From assembly GCF_017639205.1 (NCBI RefSeq), contig NZ_CP071139.1, positions 4,465,001 through 4,529,000 on the forward strand: a stretch of 64,000 bases of DNA, read 5' to 3'. A program made the translations under genes and the position numbers. The notes under the pieces are model-generated. The model was not told the DNA's origin and made no database searches. It was given only the letters and a program-made list of their open reading frames with translations. The stretch comes from Streptomyces nojiriensis. GTDB taxonomy: Bacteria; Actinomycetota; Actinomycetes; Streptomycetales; Streptomycetaceae. Shown here in pieces: positions 49,902 to 58,830 of this stretch. Numbering within the stretch: position 1 is the stretch's first letter; the number at the start of each line of letters is the position of its first letter.

Positions 49902-50756
49902 CTAATTCGCAAAAAGCCGCTCCCGGACCGCCCGCCACCGCTCCGCCAGCTCCTCGTAGACCTCGGTCGCACCCCGCGCGTCCCCGGACCCCAGGGCCGC
50001 GATACCCGCCGCGAGGTCCCCGGCCGAGCGGTCGGCCGCCAGCCGGTCCGCCGGCAGCGCGTGGACCAGCCCGCCGTAGTCCAGCTCGACCATCGAGCGC
50101 GGGTGGAACTCCTCCAGCCAGCTCCCCACTTCCACCAGCCCGTCGGCGAGCATCCCGTACCCCTCCGCGTCGCGCAGGGTCCGCAGCGCACGGGCGAGCC
50201 GTCGCCGGGCCTGCACCATCGGCGTGCGGTAGCGCAGCCGCTCGCCCGGCACGTGCTCCCGTTCCTCGTCGGCCACCAGTACGAACCAGCGCAGCGGCAC
50301 CTGCCACACCCCCGTACGGATCCACGGGCGCGCGTCCGGGTTCCGTTCGCGCCAGCGCTCGTAGTCCTCGGCCGCCCGGCGGCGCGCCCCCGGCGGGAGC
50401 GCCGCGTCCAGGACCGGGCGCGGGAACCACTCGACCAGCTCCTGGAGGGCGAGCCAGCCGCGGAGGCGGGTGCGCCACGGGCAGACCAGCAGCACCCCGT
50501 CGACCACCGCCGTGAAGGCGTCCGCGCTCTCGTGGGCCGGCACCCCCACCAGCGGGACCCGCACCAAGTCCGACAGCGACCGGCGCAGTTCGTCCTGGGC
50601 GGTCGGGGTCGCCCCGCGCCGGGCGTAGTCGGCCCAGTGCGTGCGCTCCGGTTCGGCGAAGGCCGCCAGGGGCTCGTAGACGCGCAGGTAGGAGGCGTAC
50701 GGGACGGTCGGCGCCGAGCGCGCGGACGGCAGCGGGAGATCGGAGGATTCGCTCAC
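49902..50756 (-). CDS. Conserved hypothetical protein (284 aa)
   Basis: This soluble, Arg/Glu/Ala-rich protein has no signal or membrane segment. Visible patterns are YASYLRVYEPLAAFAEPE, RTHWADYARRG and GVWQVPLRWFVLVADEERE, with a helical C-terminus (YEELAERWRAVRERLF). It is conserved in Streptomyces between bldC and vdh but has no known function. The GTG at 50756 is the likely start; the frame extends 20 codons further. It is divergent from vdh. Confidence 0.7.
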   Translation of the reverse strand: MSESSDLPLPSARSAPTVPYASYLRVYEPLAAFAEPERTHWADYARRGATPTAQDELRRSLSDLVRVPLVGVPAHESADAFTAVVDGVLLVCPWRTRLRGWLALQELVEWFPRPVLDAALPPGARRRAAEDYERWRERNPDARPWIRTGVWQVPLRWFVLVADEEREHVPGERLRYRTPMVQARRRLARALRTLRDAEGYGMLADGLVEVGSWLEEFHPRSMVELDYGGLVHALPADRLAADRSAGDLAAGIAALGSGDARGATEVYEELAERWRAVRERLFAN

Positions 50757-50935
50757 GCTCTCGTACTGCCCTTCCGCGGGGTCCGGTTCACCTCCGGGGC
50801 GCCCCCGCACCCGCACACCACGGGAGTGTTTCGATCCTCGGACAGGTCCCCTACGGGCGGCCCTCAGGTCTTACTCTGCTCCCAGCACGCCCTCCCCCAC
50901 CCGCAGGGCGGGCGTCTTTCCGCCGCATCTCTTCC

Positions 50936-52045
50936 ATGGGAGTCACCACCGTGACCGAAATGACCGACGGCGTCCTGCACACCCTGTTCCGTACGGAGCA
51001 GGGCGGCCACGAGCAAGTCGTGCTGTGCCAGGACCGCGCCACCGGCCTGAAGGCCGTCATCGCCATCCACTCCACCGCTCTGGGCCCCGCCCTCGGCGGT
51101 ACGCGCTTCCACGCGTACGCCTCCGACGAGGAGGCCGTCCTCGACGCGCTGAACCTCTCGCGCGGCATGTCGTACAAGAACGCCCTCGCCGGCCTCGACC
51201 TCGGCGGCGGCAAGGCCGTGATCATCGGCGACCCGGACGTCCTCAAGACCGAGGAACTGCTCCAGGCCTACGGCCGGTTCGTGGAGTCCCTCGGCGGCCG
51301 CTACGTGACCGCCTGCGACGTCGGCACCTACGTGGCCGACATGGACGTCGTGGCCCGCGAGACCCGCTGGGCGACCGGCCGCTCCCCCGAGAACGGCGGC
51401 GCGGGCGACTCCTCGGTCCTCACCGCATTCGGCGTCTTCCAGGGCATGCGCGCCAGCGCCCAGCACCTGTGGGGCGACCCGACCCTGCGCGGCCGCAAGG
51501 TCGGCGTGGCCGGTGTCGGCAAGGTCGGCCACTACCTGGTCGAGCACCTGCTGGAGGACGGCGCCGAGGTCGTGATCACGGACGTACGGGAAGAGTCCGT
51601 GCGCCGGATCCTGGACAAGCACCCGGGCAAGGTCACCGCCGTCGCCGACACGGACGCGCTGATCCGCACCGAGGGCCTGGACATCTACGCCCCCTGCGCG
51701 CTCGGCGGCGCCCTGAACGACGACACCGTCCCGGCGCTCACCGCGACGATCGTCTGCGGCGCGGCGAACAACCAGCTCGCCCACCCGGGCATCGAGAAGG
51801 ACCTCTCGGACCGCGGGATCCTCTACGCGCCCGACTACGTGGTCAACGCGGGCGGTGTCATCCAGGTCGCCGACGAGCTGCGCGGCTTCGACTTCGACCG
51901 CTGCAAGGCCAAGGCCACGAAGATCTTCGACACCACGCTGGAAATCTTTGCTCGCGCGAAGGCGGATGGCATTCCGCCGGCCGCTGCGGCCGACCGGATC
52001 GCCGAGCAGCGGATGGCCGACGGCCGCGCCGCGCGCGCCGTCTAG
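50936..52045 (+). CDS. vdh: Valine (branched-chain amino acid) dehydrogenase
   Basis: This 369-residue Glu/Leu/Phe/Val dehydrogenase has the N-terminal substrate domain with LGGTRFHAYASDEEAVLDAL and the catalytic lysine in LDLGGGKAVII. The NAD-binding domain has GVAGVGKVGHYL. Vdh deaminates valine and other branched-chain amino acids, which feeds acyl-CoA starters for fatty acids and polyketides. The ATG at 50936 is used; a GTG at 50951 is possible. In S. coelicolor vdh is SCO4089 in the same order. Confidence 0.95.
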   Translation: MGVTTVTEMTDGVLHTLFRTEQGGHEQVVLCQDRATGLKAVIAIHSTALGPALGGTRFHAYASDEEAVLDALNLSRGMSYKNALAGLDLGGGKAVIIGDPDVLKTEELLQAYGRFVESLGGRYVTACDVGTYVADMDVVARETRWATGRSPENGGAGDSSVLTAFGVFQGMRASAQHLWGDPTLRGRKVGVAGVGKVGHYLVEHLLEDGAEVVITDVREESVRRILDKHPGKVTAVADTDALIRTEGLDIYAPCALGGALNDDTVPALTATIVCGAANNQLAHPGIEKDLSDRGILYAPDYVVNAGGVIQVADELRGFDFDRCKAKATKIFDTTLEIFARAKADGIPPAAAADRIAEQRMADGRAARAV

Positions 52046-52335
52046 GCCCTTCCCGGGGCTTCCGGGTGCGCCCGCCGGGGTGCGGCGAGACGGAACTCAC
52101 TGCACTTCGGCGGGTCGCCCGCCAGGAAAAGGTTAAAATCGCAGCTGACCAGCGAGGACGGGGCGCCTTGTTGGTTCTGCACCGGGGCGCGTCATGCGGG
52201 CGGCGTACCGTATGGCCGCGGAAGCAGGTACCGTTAAACCCCTACGGACGGTCTCTCCACGGAGAGCCCGCTCCGAACCATGAACGCGTGTCAGACTCTG
52301 GGGCCGTCGAGCCCCGTCACCGAGGGGGTCGAGCC

Positions 52336-52599
52336 ATGGGGCGCGGCCGGGCAAAGGCCAAGCAGACGAAGGTCGCCCGCCAGCTGAAGTACAGCAGCGG
52401 CGGGACTGACCTCTCGCGTCTGGCCAACGAGCTGGGCGCATCGACCGTAGAACCGCTGCCTGTCAGCGAGCCGGTCGAGGTAGACGACGACGAACTGGAC
52501 GAGGACGACCCGTACGCTCGGTACGCGGACCTCTACAACAGGGATGACGACGACGAGGACGAGGAGTCCGGGCCGTCGTCACAGCGTCGCGGCGCTTGA
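52336..52599 (+). CDS. DUF3073 family protein
   Basis: The 87-residue protein starts MGRGRAKAKQTKVARQLKYS, which is basic and likely binds nucleic acid. It ends in a very acidic tail (DDELDEDDPYARYADLYN, then DDDDEDEE). This is the DUF3073 family of actinobacteria, function unknown. The 290-bp gap upstream has an AAGGTTAAAATC stretch (52130-52141) that may be part of its promoter. It is followed by a strong terminator shared with purM. Confidence 0.88.
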   Translation: MGRGRAKAKQTKVARQLKYSSGGTDLSRLANELGASTVEPLPVSEPVEVDDDELDEDDPYARYADLYNRDDDDEDEESGPSSQRRGA

Positions 52600-52632
52600 C
52601 GCCCTGAGGCGTCTGCACGACAGACAAAAAGA

Positions 52633-52674
52633 CTGAAACCCGGTCCAGGGCATCGCCCCGGGCCGGGTTTCAGT
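52633..52674. terminator. Bidirectional terminator between the DUF3073 gene and purM
   Basis: ctgaaacccggtcc and gggccgggtttcag form the stem around a GC-rich loop. It lies between the ends of converging genes. Confidence 0.75.
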
Positions 52675-52679
52675 GCTGC

Positions 52680-53750
52680 TCAGCTCGCGTAGGAACCGGT
52701 CATGGTCGCGCCCTCGGCGTGGTCGCCGCGGTCCAGGATCTCTCCCGCGACCCACGCGTCGACACCCCGGTCGGCCAGCGCGGTCAGCGCCACGTCCACC
52801 GACTCCTGCGGAACGACGGCCATCATGCCGACACCCATGTTCAGGGTCTTCTCCAGCTCCAGCTGCTCCACCTGACCGGCCTTGCCGACCAGGTCGAAGA
52901 CGGCGCCGGGGGCCCAGGTCGAACGGTCGACCGTGGCGTGCAGGTGGTCCGGGATGACCCGGGCCAGGTTCGCCGCGAGGCCGCCGCCGGTGATGTGCGA
53001 GTAGGCGTGCACCTCGGCCGTACGGGTGAGGGCCATGCAGTCCAGCGAGTAGATCTTGGTGGGCTCCAGGAGCTCCTCGCCGAGGGTGCGGCCGAGCTCC
53101 TCCACGTGCTGCTCCAGCGACATCTTGGCGCGCTCGAAGAGGACGTGGCGGACCAGCGAGTACCCGTTCGAGTGAAGGCCGGACGAAGCCATCGCGATGA
53201 CGGCGTCACCCGTACGGATGCGATCCGCGCCGAGCAGGCGGTCGTACTCGACCACGCCCGTGCCGGCACCGGCCACGTCGAAGTCGTCCGGACCCAGCAG
53301 GCCGGGGTGCTCCGCGGTCTCGCCGCCCACCAGGGCGCAGCCGGCGAGGACACAGCCCTCGGCGATGCCCTTGACGATCGCTGCGACACGCTCGGGGTGC
53401 ACCTTGCCGACGCAGATGTAGTCGGTCATGAAGAGCGGCTCGGCGCCGCAGACGACGATGTCGTCCATGACCATCGCCACCAGGTCGTGGCCGATGGTGT
53501 CGTACACGCCGAGCTGGCGGGCGATGTCCACCTTGGTGCCGACGCCGTCGGTGGCCGAGGCGAGCAGCGGGCGCTCGTAGCGCTTGAGGGCGGAGGCGTC
53601 GAAGAGGCCGGCGAAGCCGCCGAGGCCGCCGAGGACCTCGGGGCGCTGCGTCTTCTTCACCCACTCCTTCATCAGCTCGACGGCGCGGTCGCCCGCTTCG
53701 ATGTCCACGCCTGCGGCTGCGTAGCTGGCACCGGTGGTCTTCTCTGTCAT
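52680..53750 (-). CDS. purM: Phosphoribosylformylglycinamidine cyclo-ligase PurM (AIR synthetase)
   Basis: This 356-residue ATP-dependent enzyme converts FGAM to AIR in purine synthesis. Family motifs are ATDGVGTKVDIA, DDIVVCGAEPLFMTDY, GGETAEHPG and HITGGGLAANLARV. It is full length. It lies 91 bases after purF on the same strand, with a hairpin between, so the two may be partly co-transcribed. The ATG at 53750 has gacaggagag-type context upstream. Confidence 0.96.
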   Translation of the reverse strand: MTEKTTGASYAAAGVDIEAGDRAVELMKEWVKKTQRPEVLGGLGGFAGLFDASALKRYERPLLASATDGVGTKVDIARQLGVYDTIGHDLVAMVMDDIVVCGAEPLFMTDYICVGKVHPERVAAIVKGIAEGCVLAGCALVGGETAEHPGLLGPDDFDVAGAGTGVVEYDRLLGADRIRTGDAVIAMASSGLHSNGYSLVRHVLFERAKMSLEQHVEELGRTLGEELLEPTKIYSLDCMALTRTAEVHAYSHITGGGLAANLARVIPDHLHATVDRSTWAPGAVFDLVGKAGQVEQLELEKTLNMGVGMMAVVPQESVDVALTALADRGVDAWVAGEILDRGDHAEGATMTGSYAS

Positions 53751-53787
53751 GACAGGAGAGAGCTTTCGTGTCGTTACTGCGTGTGGT

Positions 53788-53825
53788 GCCGGGCCCTGGG
53801 AGAAGCCTCAAAGACAGGGCCCGGC
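53788..53825 (-). terminator. Hairpin between purF and purM
   Basis: gccgggccct and agggcccggc form a 10-base stem with an 18-base loop. It may lower read-through from purF into purM. Confidence 0.55.
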
Positions 53826-53841
53826 GCAGGTTGAGCCAGGG

Positions 53842-55359
53842 CTACGGGCGGCGGAGCGCGTCGGCGGCGTCCGTGCCGCCCGCGAGCTCGGACTCCAGCA
53901 GCTGCTTGCCCAGGAGCTGCGGGTCGGGCAGCTCCATCGGGTACTCGCCGTCGAAGCAGGCACGGCAGAGGTTGGGCTTCTGGATCGTGGTCGCCTCGAC
54001 CATCGCGTCGAGCGAGATGTACGAGAGCGAGTCCGCGCCCAGGGAAGTGGCGATCTCGTCGACCGTCATGCCGTTGGCGATCAGCTCGGCCCGGGTGGCG
54101 AAGTCGATGCCGAAGAAGCACGGCCACTTCACCGGCGGCGAGGAGATCCGGATGTGGACCTCCGCCGCGCCGGCCTCGCGGAGCATCTTGACCAGGGCGC
54201 GCTGGGTGTTGCCGCGGACGATCGAGTCGTCGACGACCACCAGGCGCTTGCCGCGGATGACTTCCTTGAGGGGGTTGAGCTTGAGCCGGATGCCGAGCTG
54301 GCGGATCGTCTGCGAGGGCTGGATGAAGGTCCGGCCCACATAGGCGTTCTTGACCAGGCCGGATCCGTACGGGATCCCGCTGGCCTCGGCGTATCCGACG
54401 GCGGCGGGCGTGCCGGATTCCGGCGTCGGTATCACCAGATCGGCGTCGACCGGGGCTTCCTTGGCCAGGCGCCGGCCCATCTCGACACGCGAGAGGTAGA
54501 CGTTCCGGCCGGCGATGTCGGTGTCCGGGCGCGCCAGGTAGACGTACTCGAAGACACAGCCCTTGGGCTTCGCTTCCGCGAATCGAGAGGTGCGCAGACC
54601 GTTCTCGTCGATCGCGATGAGCTCGCCCGGCTCGACCTCGCGGACGAAGCTGGCGCCGCAGATGTCGAGGGCGGCGGTCTCACTCGCGACCACCCAGCCG
54701 CGCTCCAGGCGGCCGAGGACCAGCGGGCGGATGCCCTGCGGGTCACGGGCGGTGTAGAGGGTCCCCTCGTCCATGAAGACGAGGGAGAAGGCGCCCTTGA
54801 CCTGAGGCAGGACCTTGGCGGCCGACTCCTCGATGGTCAGGGGCTTGCCCTCGTCGTCGGTCTGGCCGGCGAGCAGGGCGGTGACCAGGTCGGTGTCATT
54901 GGTGGCGGCCACCTGGGTGGCACGGCCGTCCTGACGGGGGAGGTCGGCGACCATCTCGGCAAGCTCGGCGGTGTTCACCAGGTTGCCGTTGTGACCCAGG
55001 GCAATGGAGCCGTGGGCGGTCGCACGGAAGGTCGGCTGAGCGTTCTCCCAGACGGAGGCCCCGGTGGTCGAATAGCGGGCGTGACCGACCGCGATATGAC
55101 CTTGGAGCGAGCCGAGAGAGGTTTCGTCGAAGACTTGGGAAACGAGGCCCATGTCCTTGAAGACGAGGATCTGGGAACCGTTGCTCACAGCGATTCCCGC
55201 GGACTCTTGTCCACGGTGCTGCAGGGCATACAGTCCGAAGTAGGTGAGCTTGGCGACCTCTTCACCCGGAGCCCAGACACCGAAGACGCCGCAAGCGTCC
55301 TGGGGGCCCTTTTCGCCGGGGAGCAGGTCGTGGTTGAGTCGTCCATCACCACGAGGCAC
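53842..55359 (-). CDS. purF: Amidophosphoribosyltransferase PurF
   Basis: This 505-residue enzyme makes phosphoribosylamine from PRPP and glutamine, the first step of purine synthesis. The N-terminal nucleophile Cys is in DACGVFGVW (C23), so about 22 residues form a propeptide. The PRPP-binding motif is VVVDDSIVRGNT. Phosphoribosyltransferase and Ntn glutaminase domains are complete. The GTG at 55359 is the start. The upstream region (55360-55721) is shared with the divergent sulfatase gene. Confidence 0.96.
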   Translation of the reverse strand: MPRGDGRLNHDLLPGEKGPQDACGVFGVWAPGEEVAKLTYFGLYALQHRGQESAGIAVSNGSQILVFKDMGLVSQVFDETSLGSLQGHIAVGHARYSTTGASVWENAQPTFRATAHGSIALGHNGNLVNTAELAEMVADLPRQDGRATQVAATNDTDLVTALLAGQTDDEGKPLTIEESAAKVLPQVKGAFSLVFMDEGTLYTARDPQGIRPLVLGRLERGWVVASETAALDICGASFVREVEPGELIAIDENGLRTSRFAEAKPKGCVFEYVYLARPDTDIAGRNVYLSRVEMGRRLAKEAPVDADLVIPTPESGTPAAVGYAEASGIPYGSGLVKNAYVGRTFIQPSQTIRQLGIRLKLNPLKEVIRGKRLVVVDDSIVRGNTQRALVKMLREAGAAEVHIRISSPPVKWPCFFGIDFATRAELIANGMTVDEIATSLGADSLSYISLDAMVEATTIQKPNLCRACFDGEYPMELPDPQLLGKQLLESELAGGTDAADALRRP

Positions 55360-55721
55360 GCTCCCGAGTGTAGGCGAGATCGACCACTGGTCCGAATTGG
55401 GGACGGCCGGGAAATGTCACAGCACAGAGGGTGACGGATCCATTCCGTCTCGGTATCCGGAATGCCCTTGTTGACAGGCGCATGGGCATTCGTACAGGCT
55501 CTCGCCCCATGCAGCCTCTCGGTGACCGAACCGTCACCCTCGTCGAGCGCCGGCACGTGGACCTTGTCCGTGTCGCGAGCGCCATCTGTCGCTGTTCTGC
55601 GTAGTCACACGCCGCTTTCCGTTCTTTTCCTTTCCCGACCCCTGCCCCAGCCCGCCCTGCCGTGCCGCGCGCCGTCCCGCGCCGCCCGGGGCGGGCCGGT
55701 GGGCCGTGCCTTGGAGTACCT
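55360..55721. other. 362-bp divergent region between purF and the sulfatase
   Basis: No gene was found. The inverted repeat ggtgac-cgaacc-gtcacc (55521-55538) is the clearest structure and could be an operator. The promoters of both genes must lie here. Confidence 0.45.
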
Positions 55722-57155
55722 GTGACCTCGTACGAACCCAACCTGTCCCGGCGCGCCTTCGGCGGCGCGGTCGGCGTGAGCGCGGCCGCCGCGGCGGTGG
55801 GGCTGGGCGCCTCCCCGGCCGCCGCCTCCCCGGCCGCCGGGGACGGGCAGAACCTGCCGCAGGAGCGGGAGTTCCGGGCCGGGCGGCCCCGGCCGTCCCG
55901 CCGGCCGAACATCCTGTTCATCCTCGGCGACGACCTGGGCTGGGCCGACCTCTCCTCGTACGGCTCCCCGCACATCAAGACCCCGAACCTGGACCGCCTC
56001 GCCCGCCAGGGCGTCCGGTTCACCGATGCCTACTCGGGCTCCGCGACCTGCTCGCCGACCCGGTTCAGCCTCTACACCGGGCGCTACCCGGGCCGCACCA
56101 AGGGCGGGCTGGCCGAGCCGATCGCCGACCGGTCGGCGGGTCTGGACCCCACGCACCCGACGCTGGCCTCGCTGCTGAAGTCCGCCGGCTACTCCACCGC
56201 GCTGATCGGCAAGTGGCACGCGGGCTACCTGCCCGACTACAGCCCGACCAGGTCCGGCTGGGACGAGTTCTTCGGCAACTTCGGCGGCGCCCTGGAGTAC
56301 TACTCCAAGCTGGGCCTGGGCGGTGAGTACGACCTGTACGAGGGCGACGCCGAGTACAAGGACCTGCGCTACTACACCCGGATCATCACCGAGCGGGCGA
56401 GCGAGTACGTCTCCCGCGACCACCGCGGCAAGCCGTGGCTGCTGAACCTCAACTTCACCACCCCGCACTGGCCGTGGATCGCCGAAGGGGACACCGGGCA
56501 GAGCGCCGAGATCGTCCGCCGGATCAAGGCGGGCGACGGGCGCGCCCTGTGGCACCAGGACGGCGGCTCGGTCGAGAAGTACAAGGAGATGGTCGAGGAC
56601 CTCGACCGCTCGATCGGCGAGGTGCTGAAGGCGCTGGCGCGCTCCGGCCAGGAGGAGGACACCCTCGTCGTCTTCTCCAGCGACAACGGCGGCGAGCGCT
56701 TCTCGTACAACTGGCCGCTCTCCGGCAACAAGGCCTCCCTGCAGGAGGGCGGGATCCGGGTGCCCAACATCGCGCGCTGGCCCGCCCGGCTGGACGGCGG
56801 GCAGGTCAGCCACGTCCCCGTGTTCAGCCCGGACTGGACGGCGACGCTGCTGGAACTGGCCGGGACGCGGCCCGACCGGGCCTACCCGCTGGACGGGGTG
56901 AGCCTGGCCGGGTACCTGCTGCGCGGCGAGAAGGTGGCCGAGCGGGACCTGTTCTGGCGGGTCCGGGGCGAGCGGGCGCTGCGCCGCGGGGACTGGAAGT
57001 ACTACCGCGGGAAGGCGGGCAAGGACCAGCTGTTCAACCTGGCCGGTGACGTCCGCGAGCAGGCCGACAAGGCCGCCGCGGACCCGGCCCGGCTGGCGCG
57101 GCTGCGGGCGGCCTGGGAGAAGGTGGACGCCGCACTGCTGCCCTACCCGGGCTGA
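55722..57155 (+). CDS. Tat-exported sulfatase
   Basis: This 477-residue sulfatase has a twin-arginine signal (SRRAFGGAVGVSAAAAAVG), so it is exported folded. The catalytic motif CSPTR (in SATCSPTRFSLYTGRYPGR) gives the formylglycine after oxidation of the Cys. Metal-binding residues lie in LGDDLGWADLSSYG and SSDNGGERF. The sulphate ester substrate is unknown. The GTG at 55722 has TTGGAG about eight bases upstream. It converges with the META-domain lipoprotein gene, 12 bases apart. Confidence 0.9.
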   Translation: MTSYEPNLSRRAFGGAVGVSAAAAAVGLGASPAAASPAAGDGQNLPQEREFRAGRPRPSRRPNILFILGDDLGWADLSSYGSPHIKTPNLDRLARQGVRFTDAYSGSATCSPTRFSLYTGRYPGRTKGGLAEPIADRSAGLDPTHPTLASLLKSAGYSTALIGKWHAGYLPDYSPTRSGWDEFFGNFGGALEYYSKLGLGGEYDLYEGDAEYKDLRYYTRIITERASEYVSRDHRGKPWLLNLNFTTPHWPWIAEGDTGQSAEIVRRIKAGDGRALWHQDGGSVEKYKEMVEDLDRSIGEVLKALARSGQEEDTLVVFSSDNGGERFSYNWPLSGNKASLQEGGIRVPNIARWPARLDGGQVSHVPVFSPDWTATLLELAGTRPDRAYPLDGVSLAGYLLRGEKVAERDLFWRVRGERALRRGDWKYYRGKAGKDQLFNLAGDVREQADKAAADPARLARLRAAWEKVDAALLPYPG

Positions 57156-57167
57156 CCGCCCTCGGGG

Positions 57168-58013
57168 TCACTCGGCGGCGGAGGCCGCCTTCGCGGTCAG
57201 GCCCTTGGCGTCGGGTGCGGTGAGGGTGAGGGTGCGGCCCTCGATCTTCGCGGTGAGGGGGCCGCTGCCGAACAGCTCGGTCAGCGTCCGCTCGACCTCG
57301 CCCACCGGCCCTTCGCAGGCCATCTTGGTCGAGGTCAGCGGCCCGAAGGTGACCGTGGAGCCGTCGACGGTGGCCTTCGCGCTGAACCGGTTGCAGCCCA
57401 GGCTGCCGCTCACGGCGAGGTCCGGGGCGATGGTGAACCGTGCCTTCCCGGCCGCCTCGGCGGGCAGGGAGGCCGCGGTCCCCCCGCTGAGCAGGGACTC
57501 CACGGTCCACTCCGTCGTGGTGAGCGGGGCGTCCGTGGCCGCGGGCGCCGAGGTCATGGCGATGGTGCTCCCGTCGGCGGTCTTCAGGGTGAGCCGGTCG
57601 GGCCCCCGGTCGATCGCCAGCTTGCCCTGGAACAGCTTGGCGAAGGCCGTCTCGAACTCCATGTCCGCGCAGGCCATGGTGGTCGAGGCGCCGGGCGTGA
57701 CGGTCACCTCGGAGGAGCCGGCGAAGGCCGCCACCGCGGTGAAGCCGTTGCAGCCGTAGTTGCCCTTGACCTGGTTGCGGCCGATGTCGAGGTGGGCCGT
57801 CTCGGGCGCGTGCAGGGTGCGGCCGCCCGTGGTCAGGGACTCGACGGCCCAGGAACCCACGGGATCGGGCAGCCGGGCGCTCCGGCCGTCCTCGGCCCGG
57901 CCGCAGCCGGCCAGGGCGAGCGCGAAGGCGAGGGCCAGGCCCGCGGAGGCGGGGACGTGCCGGAAGGTACGCATGCCACTGGGACGGACCGGGCGTCGCG
58001 GTGGTTCCACCAT
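57168..58013 (-). CDS. Lipoprotein with two META domains
   Basis: This 281-residue protein has a basic N-terminus and a lipobox LALAGC, so it is lipid-anchored. Two META-type repeats follow: the first has GNYGCNGFTA and the second GSLGCNRFSA, each with a later Cys (TTMACADM, TKMACEGP). META domains occur in heat-shock HslJ-like proteins; the role here is unknown. The ATG at 58013 has GGAG eight bases upstream and was chosen over the ATG at 57974, which lacks one. It is third in an operon, 11 bases after the maleylpyruvate-isomerase-like gene. Confidence 0.85.
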   Translation of the reverse strand: MVEPPRRPVRPSGMRTFRHVPASAGLALAFALALAGCGRAEDGRSARLPDPVGSWAVESLTTGGRTLHAPETAHLDIGRNQVKGNYGCNGFTAVAAFAGSSEVTVTPGASTTMACADMEFETAFAKLFQGKLAIDRGPDRLTLKTADGSTIAMTSAPAATDAPLTTTEWTVESLLSGGTAASLPAEAAGKARFTIAPDLAVSGSLGCNRFSAKATVDGSTVTFGPLTSTKMACEGPVGEVERTLTELFGSGPLTAKIEGRTLTLTAPDAKGLTAKAASAAE

Positions 58014-58024
58014 GATTCTTCTCC

Positions 58025-58813
58025 TCAGCTCATCAGCGGGAGCAGCGCCGACAGATCGGCCCGCTCGCCACTGGCCCGTACGTGCGCCTCGTCGACGGCC
58101 TCGGCCCATCCCGTACGGCCGGTCGCGAGCCGGATCCACGTCAGCGGGTCGGTCTCCACCACGTTCGGCGGGGTGCCGCGGGTGTGCCGCGGGCCCTCGA
58201 CGCACTGGACCACCGCGAAGGGCGGGACGCGGACCTCGACGGAGCCGCCCGGTGCCTTGAGGGCGAGGGCGTCGGCGAGCAGCCGGGTACAGGCGGCCAG
58301 GGCCTGCCGGTCGATCGGGATGTCCAGTCCGGCGGCCCGGTTCAGGTCGTCGGTGTGGACCACCAGCTCCACGGTCCGGGTGACCAGGAAGTCGGCCAGG
58401 GTCATGTCCCCGATCCACAGGTCGAGCACGCGGTCACCCGAATTCGCCGCGAGCGCCCGCTCCATCCGGGCGGCCGCCCGGTCGTACAGCTCGGGCAGCG
58501 GCGCCCCGGTCAGGGTCTCGCGGGCCGCTTCGGAGATCTTCCCGGCGAGGGAGGCGGTGGCGAAGGGCCACTCGACCGCCGACAGCTCGGGGACGGCGGC
58601 GGGCGGCCGGGCCAGGCCCCCCGCCAGCGAGTCGGCGATCCAGGCGACGTGCCCGGCGAGTTCGGCCACGGTCCAGTCCCCGAGCCCGCTGGGCCGTGCC
58701 AGCTGTTCGGGTCCGAGGTCCGCCACGGCGCCGACGACGTGCGCGAACTGTGCGGTGACGGCCGCGCGGATCTTCGCGGGGTCGTACGTTCGGGTGCGGG
58801 TCCTGGATGCCAT
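58025..58813 (-). CDS. Maleylpyruvate isomerase / mycothiol-dependent DinB-like protein
   Basis: The 262-residue protein has the DinB-like four-helix domain with WTVAELAGHVAWIADSLAGG and ELVVHTDDLNRAAG, whose His residues bind a metal. A C-terminal domain ends in DPLTWIRLATGRTGW. The family includes mycothiol-dependent maleylpyruvate isomerases; most members in Streptomyces have unknown substrates. It lies 17 bases after a membrane protein gene and 11 bases before the META lipoprotein gene, so the three form an operon. Confidence 0.85.
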   Translation of the reverse strand: MASRTRTRTYDPAKIRAAVTAQFAHVVGAVADLGPEQLARPSGLGDWTVAELAGHVAWIADSLAGGLARPPAAVPELSAVEWPFATASLAGKISEAARETLTGAPLPELYDRAAARMERALAANSGDRVLDLWIGDMTLADFLVTRTVELVVHTDDLNRAAGLDIPIDRQALAACTRLLADALALKAPGGSVEVRVPPFAVVQCVEGPRHTRGTPPNVVETDPLTWIRLATGRTGWAEAVDEAHVRASGERADLSALLPLMS

Positions 58814-58830
58814 GCGGCGAGTCTGCCGGA